NCBI GenBank assembly: GCA_016929875.1
Contig: JAFGHZ010000096.1
Coordinates: 1-9,111 of the forward strand
Direction: 5' to 3'
Source: Dehalococcoidales bacterium
Lineage (GTDB): Bacteria > Chloroflexota > Dehalococcoidia > Dehalococcoidales > Fen-1064
Length of the DNA: 9,111 bases
Under the pieces are notes generated by a model. That model made no database searches and had not been told where the DNA came from. It worked only from the letters and a program-made list of their open reading frames with translations. Made by a program: the position numbers and the translations under genes. Shown here piece after piece: positions 1-6,506 of this stretch (within the stretch, counting starts at the first letter, position 1; each line of letters begins with the position of its first letter).

Positions 1-392
1 ACGATTATATTACCAAGCCTTTCCGTCAATTAGAACTTCTTGCTCGTGTTCGTTCCATGATTCGCCGTCATACGCCTCTGGAGGAGGGGACTCTTACCTT
101 TGGTCCTTTGCAACTCAATACGGATACCGGCCAGCTGTATATGGGTGACAAAGAAATCTCCCTGACAGTAACGGAGAACCATATTCTCGGTCACCTGATG
201 AAAAATGCCGGGCGTGTCGTGACCCATTCCAATCTGGCAGAGGCAGTCTGGGGCGATGATTATCCGGGTGCTACCGATAGTTTGAAAGTACACATCCGAC
301 GCCTGCGCGAGAAGATAGAACAGAATCCTGGAAAACCTAGAATCATTCTTACCAAGACCGGTGTCGGTTATTTTCTGGCTAAACCCGACTAG
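1..392 (+). CDS. OmpR/PhoB-family response regulator, C-terminal part (5' truncated)
   Basis: Two-component transcription regulator whose beginning lies off the left edge. The frame is open from base 3 and gives 129 visible residues. The first visible residues read DYITKPF, the end of a CheY-like receiver domain, including the conserved Lys-Pro pair that follows the last beta strand. A short linker leads into a winged-helix DNA-binding domain over about visible residues 28-129. It shows the family pattern: LTVTE near its start, NAGRVVTH, AEAVWG, the recognition-helix stretch SLKVHIRRLREKIEQNP, and the wing TKTGVGYF. The phosphoacceptor Asp is off the window. The partner kinase and regulated genes cannot be identified here. 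The stop is TAG at 390-392, with no clear terminator hairpin after it, so read-through into the small ORF at 624 is possible. The family assignment is secure; the specific regulator is unknown. Confidence 0.93.
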   Translation, partial: DYITKPFRQLELLARVRSMIRRHTPLEEGTLTFGPLQLNTDTGQLYMGDKEISLTVTENHILGHLMKNAGRVVTHSNLAEAVWGDDYPGATDSLKVHIRRLREKIEQNPGKPRIILTKTGVGYFLAKPD

Positions 393-448
393 GCTTTTGT
401 CTGTACCTGTTTTCCTTCATATCTGAACCCGGGGTGCTTTTGCTATTG

Positions 449-466
449 TAACCTGTTTATAACCTG
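449..466 (+). promoter_or_regulatory. 7-4-7 tandem direct repeat, possible response-regulator operator with promoter
   Basis: TAACCTG occurs at 449-455 and again at 460-466, separated by 4 bp, giving an 11-bp period. This is the geometry of sites bound head-to-tail by OmpR/PhoB-family dimers, and the gene just upstream encodes such a regulator. The repeat overlaps promoter-like sequences: TTGTAA (446-451) and CTTAAT (469-474) with a 17-bp gap, or alternatively a TATAAC (458-463) inside the repeat. A degenerate third copy, TTACCTC (482-488), lies two periods downstream. The repeat is directly seen. Its role as an operator or promoter for the small gene at 624 is inference. Confidence 0.35.
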
Positions 467-611
467 CGCTTAATTTTTTCTTTACCTCTGTCTCTATGTC
501 TTAATACCATTGTTACCTGACAGGTGTAGAGTTGTAATTGAAGACAAAGGCGTACTTCCTCAGACAGCTGAAAAAGCACCTGAGACAAGAGAATTTAACC
601 GGAGAGACGGT

Positions 612-617
612 AGGAGG
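612..617 (+). promoter_or_regulatory. Strong Shine-Dalgarno deciding the start of the small ORF
   Basis: AGGAGG at 612-617 lies 6 nt before the ATG at 624. It is among the best ribosome-binding sites in the window. It argues that the 41-codon ORF is really translated, and that the upstream TTG at 510 in the same frame is not the start. Confidence 0.65.
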
Positions 618-623
618 AAAGGG

Positions 624-749
624 ATGAACAATTTAGTAAAAATATCACAGGTATTGGGCAAGACATTCGGTTTGTTTTTCGGGAGTGGATTTGTTACACC
701 TGTCGAAGCGACGCTACGAAATTATTTGAACGTCAGATATATGGTCTAA
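624..749 (+). CDS. Small uncharacterised protein, 41 aa
   Basis: I do not recognise this product. The start is the ATG at 624, supported by AGGAGG 6 nt upstream; the stop is TAA. The 41 residues begin MNNLVKISQVLGKTFGLFF. The first half is hydrophobic and Gly/Phe-rich (about residues 9-24, LGKTFGLFFGSGFVTP), and the second half is more polar and ends LRNYLNVRYMV. The hydrophobic stretch is short and interrupted by Lys and Ser, so a single membrane segment is possible but weak. There are no Cys residues or recognisable motifs. It lies downstream of a response regulator on the same strand and converges on tyrA. It could be a small regulatory or membrane-associated peptide, a remnant of a longer gene, or spurious. 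The ribosome-binding site is the main argument that it is real. Confidence 0.5.
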   Translation: MNNLVKISQVLGKTFGLFFGSGFVTPVEATLRNYLNVRYMV

Positions 750-765
750 TTTTTTGGTTTTCCCC

Positions 766-792
766 GCCGTGGGGCCGCCATAGCCCCGCGGC
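766..792. terminator. GC-rich stem-loop between convergent genes, candidate bidirectional terminator
   Basis: GCCGTGGGGC (766-775) can pair with GCCCCGCGGC (783-792) across a 7-nt loop, giving a 10-bp stem with one G-T pair. It sits in the 75-bp gap between the stops of the plus-strand small ORF and minus-strand tyrA, where a shared terminator would be expected. No T tract follows it on either strand; the plus-strand T-rich run (750-761) comes before the stem. It is therefore not a canonical intrinsic terminator, and the role is inferred from stem strength and location. Confidence 0.45.
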
Positions 793-824
793 ACTCCTTG
801 ACATTGCTACCAGCGAGTATTTAT

Positions 825-1694
825 TCACAACTTTTCAGTTATCTTATACATATTCTCATAAGCACTGCGAAAATCAGGGTCGGTCTTTTCTAATCTTTCC
901 CTCAGTGTATTCATTCTTCTGGCAAAACCCTGCTTGTCTTTTCCCCTTACCATATCGGCCCAGAGTTTTGTATTAGTTTCAAAAAGTGTTTCAACATTAC
1001 TCATATCGGGGAAATTCATCTGCAGGGAAGCATAAAGCTGCGGGTCTTCCGAAATGACGCTTTCTATCAGGGTGTACAGCACTTTGAAGGTGGTGCCCCC
1101 GATTTTTTTCATCTCCTGAAATTTGTTGAAACTGAGTAGAGTATCGGCAGAGACGATAGCAATAAAATGCGCCAGGCCCAGCACTACCGTCATCATCTCA
1201 TCATGTGCTTGCGGAGTCATAATAGAGACGTTGGCGGCCCTGTCGTTAAGATGCTGCCGAATCTTATTGGCTAAAGCGGATTCGTCTTCGTTAACGGGCG
1301 TAAGTATGAAGTTCTGTTTTGCTATGTTTTTAGCCCCGGGGCCGAAGACAGGGTGTGTCCCCAGTACCGTTCCTTTTGTGATGTAACGGTGCATTACTTC
1401 GACAGGGCGGGATTTTATCGATGTTACATCGATAATAATCTGTCGTTTGTTAGTGTAAGGGGCAATCTCTTTAACTGCCAGCTCGAAGGTATCAAGCGGT
1501 ACTGATATGATGATTACCTCCGATTGTTTAACGGCATCGATATTTGTGGCGGTCGGTACCCCCAGTTCTTTCCCCGCGGACAGTAATTTGTCCTGATTGC
1601 GGCCGGTAATGACCACCTGCATCCCTTCTTGCAGCAGGTAGCGTGCAAACCAGCGTCCCATATTACCTGAACCACCGATTATGGCTATCTTCAT
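825..1694 (-). CDS. tyrA: Prephenate dehydrogenase (TyrA family), monofunctional
   Basis: Catalyses NAD(P)-dependent oxidative decarboxylation of prephenate (or arogenate) toward tyrosine in the cytoplasm. The 289-aa protein starts with a Rossmann motif, GGSGNMG (residues 7-13). It then shows ISVP (63-66), DVTSIK (89-94), the TyrA signature THPVFGPG (113-120), and an all-helical C-terminal domain with PQAHDEM (161-167) and LGLAHF (172-177), whose histidines fit catalytic and substrate-binding positions. There is no fused chorismate mutase and no ACT domain, so prephenate must come from the mutase domain of the adjacent pheA. The turn after beta-2 reads TGRN, with Arg and no acidic residue, which hints at NADP preference (inference). 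The ATG at 1694 follows GAGGTGA at 1699-1705 and lies 22 bp after the pheA stop. It is the last gene of the operon. Whether it uses prephenate or arogenate cannot be told from sequence. Confidence 0.93.
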   Translation of the reverse strand: MKIAIIGGSGNMGRWFARYLLQEGMQVVITGRNQDKLLSAGKELGVPTATNIDAVKQSEVIIISVPLDTFELAVKEIAPYTNKRQIIIDVTSIKSRPVEVMHRYITKGTVLGTHPVFGPGAKNIAKQNFILTPVNEDESALANKIRQHLNDRAANVSIMTPQAHDEMMTVVLGLAHFIAIVSADTLLSFNKFQEMKKIGGTTFKVLYTLIESVISEDPQLYASLQMNFPDMSNVETLFETNTKLWADMVRGKDKQGFARRMNTLRERLEKTDPDFRSAYENMYKITEKL

Positions 1695-1716
1695 CCGCTC
1701 ACCTCGTAAATTTCGA

Positions 1717-2784
1717 TTACGTTGCTTTAGGATAGGAGCCGAGGACTTTCAGAAACAGCGTATGCTTTTCCAACCTGTCCAGTGTCTCTTTTACAAGCTT
1801 GTCCTGATGATGTCCTTCGAAATCGAGATAGAAATTGTATTCCCATGCTTTCTGACGGGTAGGGCGTGATTCGATTTTGGTCAGATTTATTTTACTGTCG
1901 GAAAACTCTTCGAGTGCTCCATAAAGTGCTCCCGGTTTGTGTTTCACGGAGAAAACAATCGAGGTCTTATCTTTGCCCGTCGGCGGTGAATCATTCTCAG
2001 CGAGGATGAAGAAGCGGGTGAAATTATTCGGGTTATCTTCGATTTCACGGGCGAGGACCTTCATCCCGTAGATTTCCGCTGCCCGGGCGGAGGCAACGGC
2101 CGCACCGTCGACAATGCCCTTTTCTTTAATGAATTTAACACTACCGGCAGTGTCATAGGTCGGAATCAGTTCGTAATTCAGATGTTTGAGGAATGTCTGA
2201 CATTGTCCTAGCGCCTGAGGGTGAGAGTATATTTTTTTGATAGTATCCAGGCTCGCTTCCCGATTAGCAATCAAACAATGGGCGATTCGCAGCTCCAGTT
2301 CTCCGCAGACCTTGAGGCTCGATTTCAACAGTAAATCGTAAACACGGCTGATGCTACCTTCCAGTGAGTTTTCGATCGGTACGATGCCATAAGATATCCC
2401 GCCTTTTTCGACAATTTTGAAAACGTCATCGAAATTCTCGTATGGTTTGGCGTTGACGGAGTTGCCGAAGTATTGAAAAGCCGCCTCTTCGCTGTATGCT
2501 CCGATTTCACCCTGGAATGCTACCACTGTGCCCTGTACGTTTTTGGAAGATTTGATAATCTGCTGATAAATGTTTTCAATGTCTTTCTCCGACAGTTTTA
2601 CAGTGCGGGCAATTTCTCTTATATGGTCAAGCACTTTCGTCTCACGACCCGGGTCATCAATCGGTTTCCCCTGTTTTTGCTTTTCTCTGCCGATTTTTTG
2701 TGCCTGTTTTATCCTTTCGGCAATGAGTTTTACAATTTGCTCGTCAGTTGCATCGATTTTGTTTCTAAGTTCTTCCAGACTCAT
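1717..2784 (-). CDS. pheA: Bifunctional chorismate mutase / prephenate dehydratase (P-protein)
   Basis: Converts chorismate to prephenate and then to phenylpyruvate. The 355-aa protein has three parts. Residues 1-85 are an AroQ-type chorismate mutase in which R7, R24, K35, D44, R47, E48 and Q84 align at a constant offset with the E. coli active-site set. Residues 86-262 are prephenate dehydratase with FQGEIGAYSEEAA (90-102), PIENSLEGSI (136-145), HPQALGQC (188-195) and NFTRFF (254-259), where T256 is the expected catalytic Thr. Residues 272-355 are an ACT domain with GALY (285-288) and ESRP (305-308), the usual Phe-binding motifs, so feedback inhibition by Phe is expected. The ATG at 2784 is chosen because GGAGG (2792-2796) sits 7 nt upstream and the ATGA overlap with the aroC stop is typical of this operon. 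The frame runs open to 2883, but those 33 extra codons lie inside aroC and resemble nothing. Confidence 0.96.
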   Translation of the reverse strand: MSLEELRNKIDATDEQIVKLIAERIKQAQKIGREKQKQGKPIDDPGRETKVLDHIREIARTVKLSEKDIENIYQQIIKSSKNVQGTVVAFQGEIGAYSEEAAFQYFGNSVNAKPYENFDDVFKIVEKGGISYGIVPIENSLEGSISRVYDLLLKSSLKVCGELELRIAHCLIANREASLDTIKKIYSHPQALGQCQTFLKHLNYELIPTYDTAGSVKFIKEKGIVDGAAVASARAAEIYGMKVLAREIEDNPNNFTRFFILAENDSPPTGKDKTSIVFSVKHKPGALYGALEEFSDSKINLTKIESRPTRQKAWEYNFYLDFEGHHQDKLVKETLDRLEKHTLFLKVLGSYPKAT

Positions 2785-3872
2785 TTGACTACCTCCGGGA
2801 TAAGCCTTGCTCTCAGTATGAAGTCGCACAGAGTAATTGCCATCATTGCAGACACGACCGGTACCGCTCTGGGAACGATGCAAACATCATGCCTGCCTTT
2901 AATTTCCAACTTGGCGTTTTTCATAGTGTCGATATTAATAGTCGATTGTTCCCGACTGATAGATGGGGTCGGTTTTACGGCGACGCGGACAGTGATGGGC
3001 ATGCCGTTACTGATGCCTCCCAGAATGCCTCCGGCATTATTTGTAGCGGTTGAGATTTTACCGTGCTTAATAGCGAACAGGTCGTTGTTTTCTGAGCCTT
3101 TCTTCCCGGCTACAGCAAAGCCGGCACCGAATTCGACCCCTTTTACAGCGGGGATAGCAAATAGTGCTTTTGCCATCTCTCCTTCCATCGTATCGCAGAC
3201 GGGTTCCCCCAATCCGGCTGGAACGTTAATGGCAAAACCTTCGATAATACCGCCGAGGCTATTTCCTTCTTTTCTCGCCTTTTCGATGGCTTTCAGCATC
3301 TTTTCCGTAGCTCCGGGGTCGGCGCACCTGAGAGGATTTTGCTCAACAGCTTTTTTGATGGCACTCGTACTTTTGACTTGTGCCTCGATACCGCCGATTT
3401 CTAACGTGTGGGCGATAATCTCGACGCCGATGATATCGAGTAATTTTCGGGCGATTGCACCTGCCATTACATAACCGGCCGTGATTCTACCCGAAAATCT
3501 ACCGCCGCCTCTAAAATCATTAAATCCGCCATATTTCATAAACGCCGTGTAATCGGCGTGTCCCGGACGAAGTAAAGCCCTGTCTTTCTCGTAAAAAGCA
3601 GAGTCACTGTCCTGATTCCAGACGAGAAGACAGATAGGAGCGCCGGTGGTGTGCTTGTTGAAAATACCGGAGAGGATATCTACTTTGTCTTCCTCGGCCC
3701 TTCTGGTGGATGCTGCTCCCATACCCGGTTTTCTTTTATCCAATTCGACTTGAATGTCTTTTTCACTGACCGGCAGCCCCGCCGGACAACCGTCAATGAT
3801 GACGCCAACGCATCTGCCGTGGCTTTCCCCGAAACTGGTGACGGTGAATATTTTACCCAGACTGTTACTCAT
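2781..3872 (-). CDS. aroC: Chorismate synthase
   Basis: Catalyses the last shared step, the 1,4-elimination of phosphate from EPSP to give chorismate, using reduced FMN. The 363-aa length is normal for the family. Signature segments are all present: GESHGR (15-20, with catalytic H18), RPGHAD (102-107, with H105), RGGGRFSGR (121-129), TNNAGGILGG (277-286), GRHD (327-330) and RAVPVV (335-340). The RFSGRIT version of the RGGGR motif, in place of the common RSSARET type, is a style I associate with archaeal and clostridial enzymes. The ATG at 3872 overlaps the aroA stop by 8 bp, and its TGA overlaps the pheA ATG by 4 bp, indicating translational coupling on both sides. GGGAGGG (3886-3892) lies 13 nt upstream of the start, a little far for an ideal site. 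No flavin reductase domain is fused, so reduced FMN must be supplied by another protein. Confidence 0.97.
   Translation of the reverse strand: MSNSLGKIFTVTSFGESHGRCVGVIIDGCPAGLPVSEKDIQVELDKRKPGMGAASTRRAEEDKVDILSGIFNKHTTGAPICLLVWNQDSDSAFYEKDRALLRPGHADYTAFMKYGGFNDFRGGGRFSGRITAGYVMAGAIARKLLDIIGVEIIAHTLEIGGIEAQVKSTSAIKKAVEQNPLRCADPGATEKMLKAIEKARKEGNSLGGIIEGFAINVPAGLGEPVCDTMEGEMAKALFAIPAVKGVEFGAGFAVAGKKGSENNDLFAIKHGKISTATNNAGGILGGISNGMPITVRVAVKPTPSISREQSTINIDTMKNAKLEIKGRHDVCIVPRAVPVVSAMMAITLCDFILRARLIPEVVK
2792..2796 (-). promoter_or_regulatory. Shine-Dalgarno fixing the pheA start
   Basis: GGAGG on the minus strand ends 7 nt before the ATG at 2784 and lies within the last codons of aroC. It selects this ATG over an in-frame upstream ATG at 2883, which would give a 33-residue N-terminal extension not found in P-proteins. 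Confidence 0.7.
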
Positions 3873-5127
3873 CTAACTTCACATTCCCTCCCAGTTTTTT
3901 GAATACTTCCCAGAAATCGGGATATGTCTTGGCGACACATTCCGCCTGCTCAATAATTATTCCTCCCACTACCGAACCCAGCAAACCGAACGCCATCGCA
4001 ATACGGTGGTCGTTATAGCTGTCGATTCGTGCTCCTTTCGGTTTTGTCCCCTTGATTGTCAGCAGGGTTGGTTCTTCAGTAACGTGAACGCCCATTTTTT
4101 CCAATTCCGCTCTGACAGCTGTGACCCTGTCCGATTCTTTAATTCTCGCCCGCTCAATGCCGGTGAATTCACTTGTGCCTTCGGCCACGGATGCCAGCAC
4201 CGCCATCGTCGGCAGCAGATCGATACAGTCATTCAGGTCGGCTTTAATTGCCTTCAGTTTTGACTGGCGTACGATGACGGAATTTCTACCGGTGATAACG
4301 GATGCACCCATTTCCTGCAAAAAACGAACTATCATCCGGTCGCCCTGAAGGCTCTGGGTGTCGAGATTGTTTACTTCGACCTCACCTGCTAATGTACCCA
4401 ATGCCAGCAGGTAGGATGCTGACGACCAATCGCCTTCCACCCGGAACTTTGTCGGCCTGTATCTCTGGGGTGATATCTCAAACCTGTCCAGATTATCATT
4501 GAAAGATGTCGTGATGCCGAACCATTGCATTGCGTCCAGGGTCATCATGACGTATGGTCGTGACTCCAGAGGAGAAGTCAAGTTGATGACTATACCGTTT
4601 TCGGCAAACGGAGCGATTTGCAGCAGTGCCGAAACGAATTGGGAACTGATATTGCCGGGCAGACTCGTGGTGCCGCCCTTTAGCTTCCCACCGTTTATAG
4701 TTACAGGTGGTAATTCATTACTACTAGCACAATTCACCCCTAATTGTCGCAAGGCCTCCAGCAAAGTTTCGACAGGCCTTCGCGACAGGGACGGTCCGGC
4801 GGTAAGACGGGTAGTGCCCGGAATGATGGAACAGACGGCAGTCATAAATCGCAAAGTGGCAGCGGAGTCGCCGCAAAAAAGGTCGTCTTTTGTCGCATGG
4901 AAATGTCCGCCCTCGATAACCCAGTTGTTTTTCTGTTTTCGGATGCCGATGCCAGTTTTTTTCAGTACGTTAGTGGCGGCAACGGTGTCGTCGGAGGCAA
5001 GCGGAGATACTAAGGTGCTCTTACCTCGCGCAAGCGCCCCGCACATCAGCCCGCGGATGGTGTAGCTCTTGGACGACGGGGCGGTCACTTTGCCGGCTAT
5101 TTCACTTTTCGAAATCGAAGCCTTCAT
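3865..5127 (-). CDS. aroA: EPSP synthase (3-phosphoshikimate 1-carboxyvinyltransferase)
   Basis: Transfers the enolpyruvyl group of PEP to shikimate-3-phosphate. The 420-aa length is typical. Active-site residues align with E. coli AroA: K20 and R25 (for K22, R27) in PSSKSYTIRG, R117 in LSRRPV (for R124), Q163 in SSQFVSALL (for Q171), D303 in IDLLPTMAV (for D313), E331 and R334 in RIKESDR (for E341, R344), R375 in NDHR (for R386) and K400 in AKTYPDF (for K411). The PEP-site loop reads CGDSAATLRFM (85-95), where E. coli has NAGTAMRP. A89 therefore replaces G96, the residue whose change to Ala underlies glyphosate insensitivity in CP4-type enzymes. SKSYT in place of SKSxSxR-type spacing resembles archaeal forms. 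The start overlaps aroK by 26 bp and the stop overlaps aroC by 8 bp. Function is secure; inhibitor tolerance is inferred. Confidence 0.96.
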   Translation of the reverse strand: MKASISKSEIAGKVTAPSSKSYTIRGLMCGALARGKSTLVSPLASDDTVAATNVLKKTGIGIRKQKNNWVIEGGHFHATKDDLFCGDSAATLRFMTAVCSIIPGTTRLTAGPSLSRRPVETLLEALRQLGVNCASSNELPPVTINGGKLKGGTTSLPGNISSQFVSALLQIAPFAENGIVINLTSPLESRPYVMMTLDAMQWFGITTSFNDNLDRFEISPQRYRPTKFRVEGDWSSASYLLALGTLAGEVEVNNLDTQSLQGDRMIVRFLQEMGASVITGRNSVIVRQSKLKAIKADLNDCIDLLPTMAVLASVAEGTSEFTGIERARIKESDRVTAVRAELEKMGVHVTEEPTLLTIKGTKPKGARIDSYNDHRIAMAFGLLGSVVGGIIIEQAECVAKTYPDFWEVFKKLGGNVKLDE

Positions 5128-5638
5128 GTGATTTCAACCTGTCGATTATTTCATTGGCAATTGCATTAATATCCAGTTTCGAGGTATCGATGGTAATGTC
5201 CGCACTGCTTTCATAGAAAGGTCTTCTGAATTTCATTAATTCTTTAGTACGTTTTGCCGGATTGTCGACATTGAGGAGAGGGCGAGTCCCTTGTTTCGCG
5301 GAAATGCGCTTCAGAATAGCTTCCGGCGAGGCGGTGAGATTGACGATGACGCTGCTTTTTCTCAATCGGTCGATATTGATGGTGTTCAGAACGACACCAC
5401 CTCCGCAGGCAATGACCTTTCTGCGTCCTTTTGCGACGTCTTTAACCGCCTCGATTTCCAGTTCACGAAAAGTAATTTCCCCGTTATCTCGAAAAATGTC
5501 TGCGATAGATTTTCCTGCTTTCTGTTCGATAATCGAGTCCGTCTCGACCACCCGTCGGTTCAGTTTTCTCGCTAGCAACTGTCCCACGGCAGTTTTACCT
5601 GTGCCCATAAAACCGACCAGCGCAATGTTAGTTTTCAT
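5102..5638 (-). CDS. aroK: Shikimate kinase
   Basis: Phosphorylates shikimate at the 3-hydroxyl using ATP. The 178-aa protein is a small NMP-kinase-fold enzyme of usual length. It has a Walker A motif GFMGTGKT (9-16), the shikimate-binding TD pair with D34, ADIFRDNGEITFRELE (46-61) with R58 at the expected shikimate contact, and GGG (79-81). The lid segment GTRPLL (117-122) carries the ATP-contacting Arg, and FRRPFY (137-142) follows as in the family. The start ATG lies inside the end of aroE (11-bp overlap) and the last eight codons overlap aroA by 26 bp, the longest overlap in the operon. I see no strong Shine-Dalgarno before the start, so translation probably depends on coupling to aroE. 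Whether it would be called aroK or aroL is only nomenclature. Confidence 0.95.
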   Translation of the reverse strand: MKTNIALVGFMGTGKTAVGQLLARKLNRRVVETDSIIEQKAGKSIADIFRDNGEITFRELEIEAVKDVAKGRRKVIACGGGVVLNTINIDRLRKSSVIVNLTASPEAILKRISAKQGTRPLLNVDNPAKRTKELMKFRRPFYESSADITIDTSKLDINAIANEIIDRLKSHEGFDFEK

Positions 5639-6506
5639 TTTTCTGTAATAACCTCATTACCGATTGACGCATCAGGTCGACGGGAGGCTTCCGACCGATC
5701 CATTTCTCGAAAGAAAGCGCGCCCTGCCAGACCAGCATTTCCAGTCCGTCGATCGTCCTGGCGCCTGCCGCTTTAGCTTCCTGTAGAAGTCTGGTGGGAA
5801 GGGGATTATATATAATGTCGAAAACGACCAGGTTTGAACAAAGCAGTTTTGTATCTACTGGCGTTTCATCGCTGTTCGGACTCATTCCGACACTGGTGGC
5901 ATTCACCAGAATATCGGTGTCTGGTATAACCGGAGCCAGGTTCTTTTTGTTTAATTCATCGGCACTTACATTTATGCTGTAATTTTGTTTGATATGCCGT
6001 GCAAGGTCTTGTGCCCATTCCAATTCCAGTTTACGGTTAAGTATAACGAGACTGGCTCCTTGTTCCGCCAGAATAAAGCAGATGGCTTTTGCAGCTCCCC
6101 CTGCACCGAGTACCAACACCCTCTTCCCCCGTGGATTAATGTCTTTTTCCAGCAGGGCTTGTAGAAACCCATATGCGTCTGTATTGTAGCCGGTCAGGAC
6201 GCCTTCATCATTGACGATGGTATTCACAGCGCCGATTTTCTCCGCCAGGGAATCAATCTTGTCCAGTAATGGCAATACTGCTACTTTGTGGGGGATAGTC
6301 ACGTTGATTCCTCTGATATTCAGCGTCCTGACCCCCTCTATGGCTTGCTTCAGCTCTTTGTTTTTTACTTTGAAGGGCACATAGACATAGTCTAACCCCA
6401 GCGTCTTGAAGGCTGTGTTATGCATTATGGGGGACATCGTATGTTCGATGGGGTCGCCGATAATCCCGCAGAGTTTTGTTTTACCTGAAATCGCCCTGTC
6501 TTTCAT
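5628..6506 (-). CDS. aroE: Shikimate dehydrogenase
   Basis: Reduces 3-dehydroshikimate to shikimate with NADPH. The 292-aa protein shows the substrate domain motifs HTMSPIMHN (22-30), NVTIPHK (68-74, with catalytic K74), GAVNTI (92-97) and GYNTDAYGF (106-114, with catalytic D110). The nucleotide domain has GAGGAAK (134-140), then NRK (157-159), the basic turn typical of NADP binding. NATSVGM (202-208), DIIYNPLPT (230-238) and DGLEMLVWQGALSFE (253-267) complete the family pattern. HTMSP has Thr at a position often filled by Ser; the hydroxyl is kept. The ATG overlaps the aroD TGA as ATGA, and the stop lies 11 bp inside aroK. The protein is a free-standing AroE, without the AroD fusion seen in plants and chlamydiae. 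Confidence 0.96.
   Translation of the reverse strand: MKDRAISGKTKLCGIIGDPIEHTMSPIMHNTAFKTLGLDYVYVPFKVKNKELKQAIEGVRTLNIRGINVTIPHKVAVLPLLDKIDSLAEKIGAVNTIVNDEGVLTGYNTDAYGFLQALLEKDINPRGKRVLVLGAGGAAKAICFILAEQGASLVILNRKLELEWAQDLARHIKQNYSINVSADELNKKNLAPVIPDTDILVNATSVGMSPNSDETPVDTKLLCSNLVVFDIIYNPLPTRLLQEAKAAGARTIDGLEMLVWQGALSFEKWIGRKPPVDLMRQSVMRLLQKNEN

Larger units (their letters stand above)
393..623 (+). other. Non-coding spacer and putative leader, rich in ACCTG motifs
   Basis: This stretch between the response regulator and the small ORF has no convincing gene. ACCTG starts at 405, 451, 462, 515 and 578 on the plus strand. The copy at 515 forms an exact odd-length palindrome with CAGGT (ACCTGaCAGGT, 515-525). 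A small stem-loop can form over 559-584: a 5-bp stem CTCAG/CTGAG, a 3x2 internal loop, then GCT/AGC closing a GAAAA loop. The reading frame of the downstream ORF is open back to 474 with a TTG at 510, but its strong Shine-Dalgarno is placed for the ATG at 624. I recognise no known riboswitch. Confidence 0.4.

Noticed and set aside
57..392. Response regulator read as a complete 111-aa gene starting at 57
   Set aside because: The frame is open to the left edge and the residues before that Met (DYITKPF and on) are receiver-domain sequence, so this is a truncated larger gene.
510..623. N-terminal extension of the small ORF from a TTG at 510
   Set aside because: The in-frame ATG at 624 has an excellent Shine-Dalgarno 6 nt upstream while the TTG has none, and the extension is charged and unlike the rest of the peptide.
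798..825. Plus-strand promoter-like pair TTGACA (798-803) and TTTATT (820-825)
   Set aside because: The -35 is perfect, but the -10 matches only 4 of 6 and transcription would run antisense into the tyrA 3' end with no gene to serve; most likely chance.
2785..2883. Upstream ATG giving pheA 33 extra residues
   Set aside because: The extension lies inside aroC, has no similarity to P-proteins, and the ATG at 2784 has GGAGG at good spacing plus the ATGA overlap used elsewhere in this operon.
2473..3474. Long plus-strand open frame (333 codons) opposite pheA and aroC
   Set aside because: It is antisense to two clearly conserved genes, has no family resemblance, and spans their junction. It is a shadow of minus-strand codon use.
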